Shown here piece after piece: positions 1-11,015 of a DNA stretch of 64,000 nucleotides (its first letter is position 1; every line of letters begins with the position of its first letter). The stretch is from Puccinia triticina (taxonomy: Eukaryota > Basidiomycota > Pucciniomycetes > Pucciniales > Pucciniaceae). Location: assembly GCF_026914185.1 (NCBI RefSeq), contig NC_070569.1:5332001-5396000 (forward strand). Reading direction: 5' to 3'. Below the pieces are notes generated by a model. That model was not told the DNA's origin. It was given only the letters and a program-made list of their open reading frames with translations, and did no database searches. The position numbers and the translations under genes are program-made.

Positions 1-450
1 TTCACAGCTACCTCGTGGAAACCTGTTGTTGACGTCTATACACACGCCGCAAGTTTCCACTCTACCACCAAGCACCGGCCTACAGAGCTACAGCACGTAC
101 AATTAGAAGGGGTTCTCGAGATCGCCATGACAGGTAGCAAAGTTGTTGCTATTGATCCAGACACAGATGAAGTGAGTGTCTCCGTTTCCGTTATACATAT
201 AATTTGTATTTCCTATTCTGACCATTGCCAGTAGTCGTGTTTGTTTGATTTGTCAACGAGATCTGACCCTGTCATGGAGATTTTCCGGTATCTTGATGTC
301 GGCGACTGGATATGGATTACCGGCAATATAGACCGTCGAGTTGGTTCCGTTCTTGACATCGAAGTAAGTCACGTTGGTAGGATCTAGCCCACTTCATTAT
401 TTACTGACAGGTAAAAAAAATAGGTCAACGATACATTTATCGCAGATTAA
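1..450 (+). CDS. SPT5/KOW-like protein, C-terminal fragment (partial)
   Basis: A reading frame enters from the window edge and can be spliced as 1-171, 235-363 and 424-450, all joins in phase 0 with GTGAGT/TAG and GTAAGT/TAG borders, ending in TAA. The middle exon reads EIFRYLDVGDWIWITGN followed by DRRVGSVLDIE, which has the spacing of a KOW motif of transcription elongation factor SPT5 (GDxVxV-x-G-xxxGxxGxVxxI). A KOW segment would bind nucleic acid or the RNA polymerase II surface. The frame stops eight codons into the last exon, much earlier than SPT5 would, so this is either a shortened SPT5-like paralogue or a relic. The upstream part lies outside the window. The family call rests on one short motif. 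Confidence 0.35.
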
Positions 451-780
451 ATATATGTTAAGTCAATAACCCTCAATAGAAACATCAAAGGATTGTCCGC
501 CACAGCCATCAGATCATTGAATATTGTATTCTAAAAACCTCAGCGATATGTATCAGCTGGTAGTAGTGGTATATTGTATTGGGGGCGCAGGGATTGCCAG
601 TAATATGATCCCCTCTTAACCAGCGCCAATTGAATGTATCAATGATCAGTGGATGGCTTTATTAGTGTTCTGCCAAAACAGGAAATTTAGTATTGGTTTA
701 GGCCCTGGTCCGCTCATCGCAACAAACCAGGTTACCTAAAATGTAGTGTTGAACATCAGGAACATCGTGGATGTCTCATT

Positions 781-1810
781 TTGGTTACCTCAGACCCGAG
801 AACAGTGTTATATTTCTGCCGCAGGGTGTTTTCAAACCAGTCAGCCTGTGCTCGTGAAAAGCCCCCTGGCTATTGTGCTTTCGAGTCCAAGGGGCAGATC
901 GTATATAATACCCTGTGCCTCTTGATCAAGGTAATCCTCCGGCGCCAGGTTATTTTCCCAACTGAGTCCTATAGGATTAAATTTAAAGGTTGTGAAGTTA
1001 TATCCGGCATTCGCGAAATTCGCGACAGCAGATCATATTCTTTTACAGTACCACAACAAACAAGGACTCCAAGTACCAATCAAGAAGCCGCTTATACATC
1101 ACCCGAGTACTATTTATTATTCCGCAAGACTGAATCTATGTCTCCAACACCGCGAAATGGCCAATGGATCTCGTTTACCGGAAACCTGCTCACTCGTACC
1201 ATTGGACAACGCATTCTCGTAATGGCAGAGGTTGTCAATGTATCTGATACACCTCCACCTGATTTTTTGCCGATGTCAATAATGGGCCCCGTCGTGGAGG
1301 GGCAGGTGAAGTACCTCTGTGATGGTTTGGCTCCTTTCAGAGCATTGGTTGAGACTCCAACGGTGCGTTTCTGTTGGGTTCATGACGTTCCAAAATTGAA
1401 GCCGGCCCGTTGAACTAAATACGTTACGGTTACAGGGTGCAGTTCTGTTCCTAGTGGTACCAGACGGCGTTTGGCATTTTCACGGTGCAGAGGTTGTGGG
1501 GAACTCTCTCGTCCATATCCAGGGACGGTTGATAACTGAAGGTCAAGGGACTGACACAATTGCGGTCTTGTTCAGTTCCGTCAAACATTTGTCTCACTTA
1601 ATTTATATGCTGACAACTGTGTTCAGTGTTCAAATTTTTTGCCCACCAACATTTAGTTCATTGTCTACATTACCTGTGTGGCCAGTACTCATGATCCCAA
1701 TGTGCAGATGTTCCAATCATCAGCGCAATGCAGTCAACTGCATTTGTAGCATTGCCTCATTCACGTGTCTCTTAAATTTCAGGCACATGGAAACGGCAAT
1801 ACAGGCGTAA
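781..1810 (+). CDS. Unrecognised coding remnant, probably two exons
   Basis: Open frame 781-1410 can be joined to 1435-1807 by removing an intron that starts GTGCGT after the codons for ETPT and ends at TTACAG (about 1363-1434), in phase 0. No convincing ATG start is visible and the 5' end is undefined. The protein has no motif I recognise. The stretch around 1141-1240 (PRNGQWISFTGNLL, then QRILVMAEVV) has alternating hydrophobic strands of the kind seen in OB-fold domains, but that is only an impression. It lies between the SPT5-like fragment and an opposite-strand decayed gene. It could be a non-coding shadow. Confidence 0.22.
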
Positions 1811-1921
1811 CGTGTCAAAATACAAAATCTGATCTACAAAACAGGAATAACTTTTGAAACAAAAATTTTACTGTGTTGGCTGAGTGTTACATATGTTGTT
1901 GAGGAATGAAGCTATAATAGA

Positions 1922-2967
1922 TTACACCATAGAGGATTGTGGAACAGCGGTTGGTACTTCATCCGAGGTCGGCTGAATACTTCGCTTGGTGTATTTGCGC
2001 TTCTTTTGTGGCGCTTGTGGTGTTTCTGTGGGCGAGGTGGTGTCTATTTGAAGGACCGTTGGGTCGTCGTCTTTAGGAACCGTTGGAACCGCAGTGTGTG
2101 TTCCTACAGGAACTGGAATGTGATCTGTGGCTTTTTCCTTGTCGCTGCCAAAGTCAATCCTATGAAAAGTTGACAAGCCAATAGTTTAATGTGTATAGTT
2201 GCAGGGAATCTGCTCAGCGGTGATGACTTACTGAATGGGTCGGCGACCTTTGCCGGCCACGATACCTGGTTCCGGAGCGTTCGCGGCGGTGGAGGAGGAG
2301 GAAGCGGAAGACAAAGAGACGGACAGCGCCTGAATTCAAAGTGTTAGCATGATTATTGAACGGAATTGTCATTGATCAAGGTACCTACATTGACCTGAAG
2401 CATATGTTGATCAATGTTATACCCAGCGATGTACCCAGAAATGAGAACCTCGCGGCCGACCTGGAACAAGCCAAAAGTTTTGGCCAAGTTACGGTTACCA
2501 GCAATTTTGTACTGGACAATAAAGCTGACAGAGTTACGCGTCTGTTGCCAGTGAGAATGCGAGGGTTAGTGTGTTTTGGAAAGCGACCGGAACTTGAACT
2601 GTGCAATAAGACCTTACCTGAACGTCGTAGTCGGTGTGTCGAATCTTAACTAATAAATTATTGAAAGTAGAGGTCACTGAACTGTCATCCTTCTCCTCAA
2701 CCTTTGATATAACTACACCGAAGCCGTAAACCCCTGCCTTGTTGGCAAGGGAGACCGGATAACCCTCAGAGTCAGCAATGGGAAATGTGAGCTCTTGTTC
2801 GTAATAGAAGACAGGTGGTATTTTCGCATTTAGAGCTATAACTCAACCCGACAAAAAGTACACTTTGTCTTCAATGAGGGAAGTGGCGGTTGATCCGTAA
2901 CCCTGTAACTTGACCTTCATATTGACGTCTTCACCAGTTTTGGTATCGAGGAAGGCAAGATCGTAGT
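1922..2967 (-). pseudogene. Decayed multi-exon gene with an in-frame TGA, basic C-terminal tail
   Basis: Reading the minus strand, coding blocks join in frame: about 2967-2618, 2541-2389, 2329-2232 and 2159-1922, with GTAAGG/CAG, GTAGGT/CAG and GTAAGT/TAG borders. The blocks encode HYDLAFLDTKTGEDVNMKV, then KVYFLSG, a TGA at 2843-2845, then VIALNAKIPPVFYYEQELTF without loss of frame. A later exon contains FIVQYKIAGNRN and FGLFQVGREVLISGY. The C-terminus is Pro/Thr-rich with a basic QKKRKYTKR cluster that could bind DNA or serve as a nuclear signal. The stop fits a CGA to TGA change in TCG context. I do not recognise the family; beta-strand-rich blocks around VGREVLISG recall OB-fold proteins. 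The 5' end runs into a microsatellite and is not defined. Confidence 0.5.
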
Positions 2968-2997
2968 GGTTTCGGCAGGGGTCTGGCCCTCTCTCGA

Positions 2998-3042
2998 CCA
3001 TCCGCCCATCCGCCCATCCGCCCATCCGCCCATCTGCCCATC
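2998..3042. repeat. Microsatellite, unit CCATCCGC
   Basis: About five and a half head-to-tail copies of an 8-bp unit, the last carrying CCATCTGC. It encodes Pro-rich peptides on + and Gly/Trp-rich peptides on -, so short ORFs over it should not be trusted. Confidence 0.85.
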
Positions 3043-3085
3043 AACCTCCAATTCGCCGGCGACGCCCCACCCCAATTGTTTGATG

Positions 3086-4007
3086 ATCATGCACCCTAAC
3101 GCTCGACCGACTGACAACAGCCAGCTGTACCTGGACAATCCAGATGGATCCTGGCCAGTGGCAGACCCCGACCTCGATTATTCCCGCACGCCAACAGGTC
3201 GCCAGTACCAAATCAACCTTGAGCCACCTTACCCAGGTCGGCAGTACCTACCAGTGGATCAAGCCAACCAGCGATTCCCTGCTGAGCCGCCATACTCGAA
3301 CCCAACACTTCTGTGGAATCTAATAGTACCATCTGCCGTCTGGTGACAAGTCCCCAGCTGCATGCGTCCAAGTCGCAGAACAACCTAAGGAACCTAGCAT
3401 CAAGCTCGCGAACCGAGGCTCACAAGGGATCGAATCGGCGATTAGTCCAAAGACGCGTGAATTTGCTATATCTCAGCGGAAGTCACCTGCTCAACGCTCT
3501 GTCCCGGACTTCCGCTCACCGCTTTCCCCAATGAAGACATCTTCTCATCGGTATGTCCGCCACGAAAGACTGAGCAGTCGCCAGATAAACTCGCGCCGTC
3601 CAAGTGGCTCCCGTTCGATTTCGTCTGGACAGTCTCACACCGACGATCAGGACGAAGAGCAGGCCAACTCGGAGGATGAGCTGCGAGAGGACGTGATCAT
3701 GGAAGAAAAGCCGGATGAACGGAGCTCTCGAGACGTGTACTGGGTACAACGGGAGTCCGACAGGAGACACTCCAGGAGCAGCTCCGCATCATCCCAGGCT
3801 ATTTCACCCAGCTCCACCGTGTTTGCCGACCACCACCGCGGACACAGCTCCCGCACGGCCGCTCGCTCAAATGGCTCGGAAGACCAACATAGCAACGTCC
3901 ATCGTAGCTCATTGATCAGCTTACAGTTGAGACCCGAAGATGAACTGTTCCTGGAAAACTACCTTGAGGAGGATGGTGATGGCATCGATACCGATATTGA
4001 TTATTGA
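3086..4007 (+). CDS. Ser/acidic-rich hypothetical protein, frame broken near 3310-3345
   Basis: Two open blocks on + look like one gene. Block A (about 3086-3346) encodes a Pro/Asp/Tyr-rich peptide (for example YLDNPDGSWPVADPDLDYS). Block B is open from 3327 to the TAA at 4005-4007, in another frame, and encodes a Ser/Arg-rich then acidic protein (KSPAQRSVPDFRSPLSPMK, RSISSGQSHTDDQDEEQ, ending LEEDGDGIDTDIDY). An ATG at 3531 gives a 158-residue product if block B stands alone. No intron of usual size joins the blocks, so a frameshift, a missed exon or a sequencing error is likely. The composition suggests a disordered protein; no domain is recognised. Only coding-like composition supports it. 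Confidence 0.35.
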
Positions 4008-4963
4008 TTTATTTCCATTCGCAGTCTTTAGCATCCCATCGTTTATCAACTCCATGCTTTTTAGAGTTTCACTCACAACTAAATATCATCTATCTCATAC
4101 CCTAATTGCCTTGCAAAGACATTTGTAAATTTCTTTTAGGCCTCTTGCTCGATCTTATGCCTGTCAATTCATCATTTTCTGGTCACGCTTTGCGTGTCAA
4201 TCTTTCCTCCTTATCTTTGACAGATTTCAGCTGTGGCTGTTATCGGATTTTTCCTCAGATTCCCCTTGGATGCAACTGGCTGTGTTGAAAGTAGAAGACA
4301 GACATGAACAGGTGACTACATGTTAACTCCTACACAGAGGCCTTATTGAAATTGTGTTTCGCTTCTTGCAACATAAAATTGGTTTCAGGCCCTTTGTTTG
4401 ACAAAAAAAGAACATAACTAGGGACTATCAAACAAACGATGGGTTGTTACACTGTGACACGGTTGTGATGATCTAGGAAGCCGCGGAGTCTGTTTCAGAC
4501 GCTGGTGTCTTGCAAGTTGGAGAGGCAGTGGCACTCTTGCTAACTGACGGTATGAGCAATCCCATCGCTAGCCGGGCTGCGAGCTATCTTGCGAGCTGTC
4601 TTGCAGAAAGACCTCGATATCTGTGCTAGCCACTCAGAACCCGGGTTGAGCCGGTCTTGTATTCCTTGAGGCGTGCAGCCTGGCGAGGTCAGCATCTCGG
4701 GTATCTTGAACATGGGGGTTGGACTGGGAAACTTGGATTATCCCAGCGGCGGATGGTCTCAACAGGCAATACTGCAGTTGAGCTGGCCAGTATTTGTGTA
4801 CAGGAGGGCAAAATTTGCTCTGTTGCGCATTTTGTTTATAATTGTACTTCAATTGAAACATTATTGAAGTATTTTTCTTACTAAAAAATAGCTATAATCA
4901 TAATTTCAATCGAGTTTTGATTATTTTTCAATAAAGTCCCAATTATTGTTTATAATTGGGGCC
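4008..4963. other. No gene seen; right end of a GGGGCC-terminated TIR element at 4947-4963
   Basis: Only short frames occur here. The last 17 bases (TTTATAATTGGGGCC plus two upstream) match the right terminus of the TIR element at 23565-24362, so a related, 5'-degenerate element ends directly against the Harbinger-type insertion that follows. I could not find its left end. Confidence 0.4.
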
Positions 4964-5149
4964 TTAGAGCATCTCCAACGGTCCGGGGGGCAGTTGGCCT
5001 GTGTTCCCCGGCCCGCAGACACATTTCACAGCAATCACGGCTCAGCTCCAATTATGGACTGGCAGTTCAAGCTGCAATCCGACTGAAACCTCACTACTCC
5101 AGCGCCACCCACCACCCTCTGCGAGCCTGATTCCGGTCATCGGGATGCA

Positions 5150-5600
5150 CACATATCGATGACTGGAACGTTCTGGTCACGTTCTGGTTGTTGGGACGCA
5201 TGTATCTCGATGACCGGAGCAAACCCGGTCATCAGGTGGAGGAAACACTGCTCTTGATGACCAGAACGGACCCGGTCATCGAGGGGAGTGTTTACTCCTC
5301 TCGATGACCGGAACGGACCCAGTCATTGAGGAGAGTGTTTACTTTTCTCGATGACCGGAACGGACCCAGTCATTGAGGGGAGTGTTTACTCCTCTCTGGA
5401 GAGAACCGGTCATCGAGGGGAGTGTTTACTCCTCTCGATGACCGGAACGGACCCAGTCATCGAGGGGAGTAAACACTCCCCTTGATCATCAGAGAGAACC
5501 GGTCAATGAGGGGAGTGTTTCCTTGTTTACTCCCCTCAATGATCAGAGAGAAACGGTCACCAAGGGGAGTGTTTACTCCTCTCGATGACCGGAAAAGACC
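5150..5600. repeat. Palindromic satellite, core GATGACCGGAACGGACCC
   Basis: Roughly nine imperfect units contain CGATGACCGG, CCCAGTCATCGAG and GGGGAGTGTTTACTCC in both orientations, so the array can fold into nested hairpins. A related core (CCGGTCATTGAG with GGGGTRYACACC) recurs in the arrays at 32445-33640. Confidence 0.75.
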
Positions 5601-5902
5601 GCGTTATCAAGACGAGGCTCGTTGATTCAATTGATGATTTTTTTTCTTGCTTGGTGAGCTGCAAGACTGTGTTGTCCATCTTTGCGAGGTATGAAGAGGA
5701 GCGGATGCAGGTGTGTGTGGTCAATTGCGGCCGGGAGGCGACCCGCAGAAGTCAGCAGGTGATTGCGGGTTGGACTGCCCCCGGCGATGTTCCCAGGGTC
5801 GTTCCGCGGGTCCGTTAGCGCGCAAAACAGGATCCCGGGCGGCCAAAGTTCGTCCCCGAACGCCCAGTCGCGGCTCCGTTAGTATAAAAAGCTCAGGTGA
5901 TC

Positions 5903-6041
5903 TGTACAGTGACAGCCTTTGAGTAAGCTAACCACGCGCGTAACCGTCTCCAATCTCGATAATATTGCATGGTAGAACTAACTTGTACAGTGACAGCCTT
6001 TGAGTAAGCTAACCACGCGCGTAACCGTCTCCAATCTCGAT
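5903..6041. repeat. 58-bp direct duplication, 81-bp spacing
   Basis: Bases 5903-5960 (starting TGTACAGTGACAG) recur at 5984-6041, both ending CCAATCTCGAT. It lies inside the Harbinger-type element and has no coding role that I can see. Confidence 0.85.
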
Positions 6042-6347
6042 GAGGGAAGAGAAGGGAGCCGGGGCGCGTGGCTATCTATACCGGTACACAATAGATAGGG
6101 TTATGTGTACCGGTATCACAAGGTTAGGTCTAGTGCAACTATATACATGATAGGTAGTATGTATATAGGTATGAAATGCATAATCTTGTCTAACACTCTA
6201 ACAGTTAGAGATGCTCTTAGCCTACAACAGGAAAAGTTCGCATCCGTCCCCTGCCTTCCCTCATGTGCATCTCATGCTTCAGATTTAGTTAATTTTTTAT
6301 ACACAACTTGTAAAGCAACCGTAGAAATATAGACAGCTTTTGATTTA

Positions 6348-6395
6348 GGGGCAGGCTAAATGCACTACCATCTTTTACTACATGTACTCCAAAAA
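6348..6395 (+). repeat. MULE left terminal inverted repeat
   Basis: Starts GGGGCAGGCTAAATGCACTA and continues through ACCATCTTTTACTACATG to TACTCCAAAAA. The same sequence is found inverted at the right end. Confidence 0.9.
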
Positions 6396-6660
6396 TGGAG
6401 TGCACATCTGTGTACTCCAAAATTATTGGAGTGGAATTCAGTCCACTCCATGAATACCTGGAGTGAAAATTTGGCTACTCCAAAAATTGTTCAATTATTG
6501 GAGTGCACAACCCGTGAACTACCAATAATTTGGAGTGCGATGTTGTGCACTCCTTTTTCAATATTTTTTGCCCCGGGAAGTGGAGTGAAACACCGTGCAC
6601 TCCAATATTCATTGGAGTACACATCCACCTTATCATGAATATGCACTCCAAGTTCAACCA
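6396..6660. repeat. Left subterminal TGGAGTGCAC repeat field
   Basis: About ten copies of TGGAGTGCAC/GTGCACTCCA-like words in both orientations, often around an AT-rich spacer (TCCAAAATTATTGGAGT). Dense subterminal repeats of this kind are candidate transposase-binding sites; that role is inference. Confidence 0.7.
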
Positions 6661-6797
6661 AGTCGAACTCATTTTCCTCCAAGTCCATCTTCCCCCCTGC
6701 TGCCCCAACAACTCTCTTATTTTGGCAAGACAGCCCACTCTGCTAGCTACACGGTCAGACTATCCTCCCCGGCAAAATATCCTCTCCTGAAACGAAG

Positions 6798-9700
6798 ATG
6801 AACAACTCAACCACCCCAACCAACGGCATTGTGGTCACCCCAGAGATGTGGCAGCAGATGCAATCAATGCTTGCCCTCTTCCAAACAGCCAAATCAGCTC
6901 CAGCTCCGGCTTCTTTGGATCAACAAACTCCAGCCAAAGCGTCAAATCAACCCTCTCAAATCACGAGCGCATCCAATTTATATTGCAACTCGGGGTCTCA
7001 AGAATCAGATGACAAAAGCGCTTTGGACAATAGTGGCTTCAAAAACAAAAAGAAGGAATCTACAGCACCTCCAAACAAGCAATCAACCCCCATCATTGAC
7101 ACACAAGTTGCTCAAAGCCCCTCCAGCAAGAAAGATCAAGACCTCCTTGTGATTTCAGATCTAAAAAGCTATGACTTTAGCGTTGGTGGTAAGTGGCCAT
7201 CAGCATTGTTTTACTCTCAGATTTTTACTGACATGTTTTCTCAGAATCATTGGACCCTCCTCGTTGTGCAGCCTTTAGATCAATGGATACTCTGGTTCAG
7301 TTCTGTCAAATGTGGGCCAAGAATCATGGATACGCGGTCTTCAAGTCCAACTCGGTGCCGGGTAAAAATGTTTACATTTGATGTGATTGATCTGGGCATT
7401 ATTGCGGCTCAGGAGTGAAGAAAGACGGACGGACAACGTCTACGAAAAAGATCGGCTGCCCCTTTGTAATTTATGGCTCTGTACCCACCAGCAAGAAGCT
7501 TGTCGACAAAACTTGGACGTTTCAGATCCGAAACGGCGAGCATAATCATGAAGCATCCCCTGGACCCAGATCTCATGCGGCTCACCAACAACTGATTCCA
7601 GAGCAGATTGAGGAGATTCGAAAGCTTTCGAAATCAAACCTCAAAGCCGCTCAGATTTTGCTCCAGCTTCAAACATCCAACAACAAGACCTATGCAACCA
7701 ACAAGACCGTCACCAATGCCCTTCAAAAGATCCGTCGCGAAGATTTGGATGGTTGGAAGCCAGCAGAAGCGCTGATGTCAATTCTCCAGGAATCCAATTG
7801 GACCTGGGATGTAAAAGTCAACGACAGCGGAAAGCTTCTAAATCTTTTCTTTGCTCATCCAGGATCTATCCATCTCGCTCGGATCAACCATCATGTGGCT
7901 CTCCTTGATGCCACATACAAGACTAACCACTATAAGTTACCGCTTCTCCACATCATTGGCCAGGCTGCATCAAACTGTTCATTCTCGATTGCGTTCTGCT
8001 TTTTGACTTTTGAGGATGACAACAACTACTTGTGAGCTGTTGATTGTCTCCGAAAGCACATTTGGCGTCCTGAAAGAACCCCCCAAGTGTTCATAACCAA
8101 TCGCGATACTGCTTTACGAAATGCTTTGAAACAAGTGTTTCCGGATTCTCAAGCAAACTTCTGTACATGGCATATCAACAAAAACATAACAACAAACTGT
8201 AAGAAATACTTTTCAACGGAAAAACCAGAAGATTCAGACGAGGAAGAAAGCTCAGAAGAATCAATGGAACAAAACACAAAAAAAGGAGAGGAATCCCGAA
8301 ACAACTGGAAGATTTTCATGGGTCTCTGGCAGCAAGTCACGTACTCAAAAACGGTCGAGATATACGAAAAGCGATTTTCTGCATTGAAAGAATACCTTTC
8401 TTCTCGTCCTGCTGTGCTCGAATACTTGGACAAGTGGATCATTCCACATAAGGATCTGTTTGTTGTTGCGTGGGCTTGTCAATACCCTCATCTACGAAAC
8501 CTGAACACGTCGCGAGTTGAATCAGGACATGCGTACCTCAAGACGTTTGTAAAAAATGCTACTGGCGATTTACTCTCCGTATTCCACTTGTTAGCGCATG
8601 CGGTCGATGCGCAATTGAATGCGGTTCATGAATCTATTGGGAGTGATACTGTCAAGACACTCGTCAGTGTCCCCAAGTCCTTCATCCCTCTGCTTGGCAA
8701 GGTATCTTCTTTTTCTATCAAAGAGGCGATTGATCAGTTCAAACGAATCCCAAAACTTGACCCAACCGAACATTGCTCTCAGACTCTCACCAAGGGGATT
8801 GGAATCCCATGTGCTCACAGGATTTCGGAGCTATTGGAAGATGGGTCTCACTTGACGCCTGAGGATTTCCATCCCCAATGGCACCTGAGGTACGATCCCG
8901 AGTTTGTGGTATGTCAATTTTCTTTTGAATCATGATACAAAGCCTAAATTATTTTCAATTAATGAATGACTAATGTTACCCACATTTCATGCAGAAACCT
9001 GATGAACCTGAACTAGATTTGGATGCCGAAATTAAGAAAATCACACTGTCTCTCGGTCATGAAGAACCCGAACGACTTGCCACTATCATCAATCAAATTC
9101 ATCAGATTGTCGCTGGTACACATACTGCAGTCGCTATACAGGCCCCCGATGTCAAGACAAATACCAAAGGTTGGCCATCCCTGAAGAAGTCGCACACCAA
9201 GTCTACTAAGCGAAATGCATCGGCCTTTGAAATTGTCAAAGCCAGTCTGAAGAAGGAGAAGGCCTCTAAGAAGCGATCAGCCAACAGCAGAGGACAACCA
9301 GCTTGAGAATCAAAGAAAATCAAAAGAAACTACATTGAATCTGAAAAATCTGATGAAAATGATTCTGATTGTTCGCTTGAAAGCAACATCATTGGCATTA
9401 CGGACTCCGCGCGTATCAAGGAGGCTGCGGGTATTGAGGACTCAGTCTTGGCCATTGAGGACGCCCCGGCTATCAAGGACGCCCCAGCTAGCGAGGACAC
9501 CTCAGATAGCAAAAACCTCCTGGCTAGCAAGCACGCCCCGGCTATCGAGGACACCCCGGATATCGAGGACGCGGCGGCTATCCAAGAAAATGAAGCTAGC
9601 CCGAGTGAGGAAGCTGTGAAAGTAAGTTCATGTTCCATTCATTGTGTCATAGGCGCTAAACTGACATTCCTGTTTAGCTCAAATACATTTCCCAGATTCC

Positions 9701-10271
9701 AACGCACCTGGAAGACGCGGTTCAAGGAATTTGGGATCCAAGCGGAGATGGGAATTGTGGGTTTCATTGCTTGGCACAAGCACTCGGCTACACAGAAAAA
9801 AGTGATGGGTGGTGGCGGGTCCGTAACGAGATGGTTGAAGAGGCCTTGAAAAACAGGACAGCTTATTCGAAATTACAGGGCGGCGATTCAGAAATCACAA
9901 AGATCATCAATGGCCTCAAGCTGAACAAAAGAACTAAGGCCACTCCGTTGAAGTGGCTCAACAAATTGTCCCATGGCCAAATTATCTCAAACACTTATGC
10001 GAGGCCGGTAGTTTTCCTTTCAATCTCAGGCTGTCATTCCTATCTTCCTACAATTCCAAACCCCCCGATCTCCAGCGTCCCTGACCCAGTTTATCTGCTC
10101 CACATTAATGGTAATCACTGGGTCTTGGCAAATGTGGGGGGGATGGATGGGGTCATGCCAATCCCACCTATACTGGGTTCAAAGTCAACTTCCAAGACCG
10201 TTAAGGGTTGGTTGAACTTGTTTCAAAAGGGCATGGCTCTCTATAAGGATTTGGAGTCTCAAATCTCTTGA
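6798..10271 (+). pseudogene. FAR1-MULE transposase fused to an OTU cysteine protease, four premature stops
   Basis: Exons 6798-7188, 7245-8908, 8995-9621 and 9678-10271 join in frame to 1092 codons. The N-terminus is Gln/Ser-rich. A FAR1/WRKY-like zinc region follows (FCQMWAKNHGYAVFKS, then FQIRNGEHNHE, near residues 140-240). The MULE core begins near residue 345 (LLDATYKTNHYKLPLLHIIG) and keeps a plausible DDE triad: LLDATY, TNRDTAL and SRVESGHAYLK. The last exon is an OTU-type protease with the catalytic GDGNCGFHCLA loop near residue 915 and a downstream HINGNHWVL that would supply the histidine. TGA codons at 7379-7381, 7388-7390, 8033-8035 and 9304-9306 interrupt it. Three sit where Arg (CGA) is expected and one where the family has Trp. 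The domain order agrees with one fused gene rather than two. Confidence 0.85.
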
Positions 10272-10404
10272 TTGCATGTTTTTTTTCTCATTTGCCTACT
10301 TGGTTTCCTTATACCTATGAAAACTTTTTCTATTTATTTTCTTGTTTAAGTTCTTGGTTTTGTTGGCTAAGAAATTTATTGACATGATTTTCAGGCTCTC
10401 ATTT

Positions 10405-10723
10405 GATGAACTCCAATTTCTTGAGGTGCAAAGTGGTGCACTCCAAATATTTTGGAGTGCACAGTTTTGTACTCCAAAGATTTTGTAGTGCACAGTTGTG
10501 TACTCCACACTTGGAGTGCACAGAATCAACTTTGGAGTGCATGCTTTGTGCACTCCAAAGAAATTGGAGTGCACAAGTCATGCACTCCAAATTTTTGGAG
10601 TGCACGGATGGGCTACTCCAAAAAAACCTTGTTTTTGGAGTAGACGTTGGTTTACTCCAAATTTATTGGAGTGAACATCAGTCTACTCCAAATTCTTTGG
10701 AGTAGACTGATGTTCACTCCAAT
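10405..10723. repeat. Right subterminal TGGAGTGCAC repeat field
   Basis: Mirror of the left field: repeated TTGGAGTGCAC and GTGCACTCCAAA words, each unit separated by roughly 15-35 bases, running up to the right TIR. Confidence 0.7.
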
Positions 10724-10771
10724 TTTTTGGAGTACATGTAGTAAAAGATGGTAGTGCATTTAGCCTGCCCC
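10724..10771 (-). repeat. MULE right terminal inverted repeat
   Basis: Ends GGTAGTGCATTTAGCCTGCC then CC at 10771, complementary to the left end. Confidence 0.9.
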
Positions 10772-11015
10772 TTGATTTATCGGGTCTCCGCGTAATGAAA
10801 AACTTCGTGCTCATCAGGCCTCAAAAAAGCCACAAAAGGCAGCAATCCAAAGCTAGATGAAGTGTGCTTCGAAAGCCCAGGAGAGTTCCCAACGGGCCCT
10901 CTTCATCCATCCCCATACTTTTTGTTTCTTCTTCTTTTGATTCATACTGATCAACTGCTCAAATGTAGAACAACCACACCTAAAAAAAAGTTCACTCGAG
11001 CAGTCTAAGTAACCC

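Larger units (their letters stand above)
4967..6216. mobile_element. PIF/Harbinger-type non-autonomous element with TTA target duplication
   Basis: The ends are inverted repeats: GAGCATCTCCAAC at 4967 and its near complement (GTTAGAGATGCTC) ending at 6216, flanked on both sides by TTA (4964-4966 and 6217-6219). GAGCATCTC-type ends with a TTA duplication are typical of PIF/Harbinger and Tourist-like elements. The 1250-bp interior has no transposase frame. It holds a palindromic satellite (5150-5600) and a 58-bp direct duplication (5903-5960 and 5984-6041), just after a TATA-like AGTATAAAAAG at 5879-5890. It would need a transposase supplied in trans. Confidence 0.7.
6348..10771 (+). mobile_element. 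Complete MULE (Mutator-like) transposon with long TIRs and 8-bp TSD
   Basis: The two ends are near-perfect inverted repeats of at least 46 bp (GGGGCAGGCTAAATGCACTA at 6348, complement ending at 10771). They are flanked by an identical TTGATTTA at 6340-6347 and 10772-10779. Inside lies one FAR1-MULE-OTU gene (6798-10271). Next to each TIR is a field of short repeats built on TGGAGTGCAC and its complement (6395-6660 and 10405-10735). MULEs usually give 9-11 bp duplications; eight is slightly short. The TIRs look intact, but the gene carries four stop codons, so any movement would now need another copy. Confidence 0.9.

Noticed and set aside
5150..5600. Regularly spaced repeats that could be taken for a CRISPR array
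   Set aside because: Units are palindromic and contiguous with no unique spacers of constant length; the window is eukaryotic.
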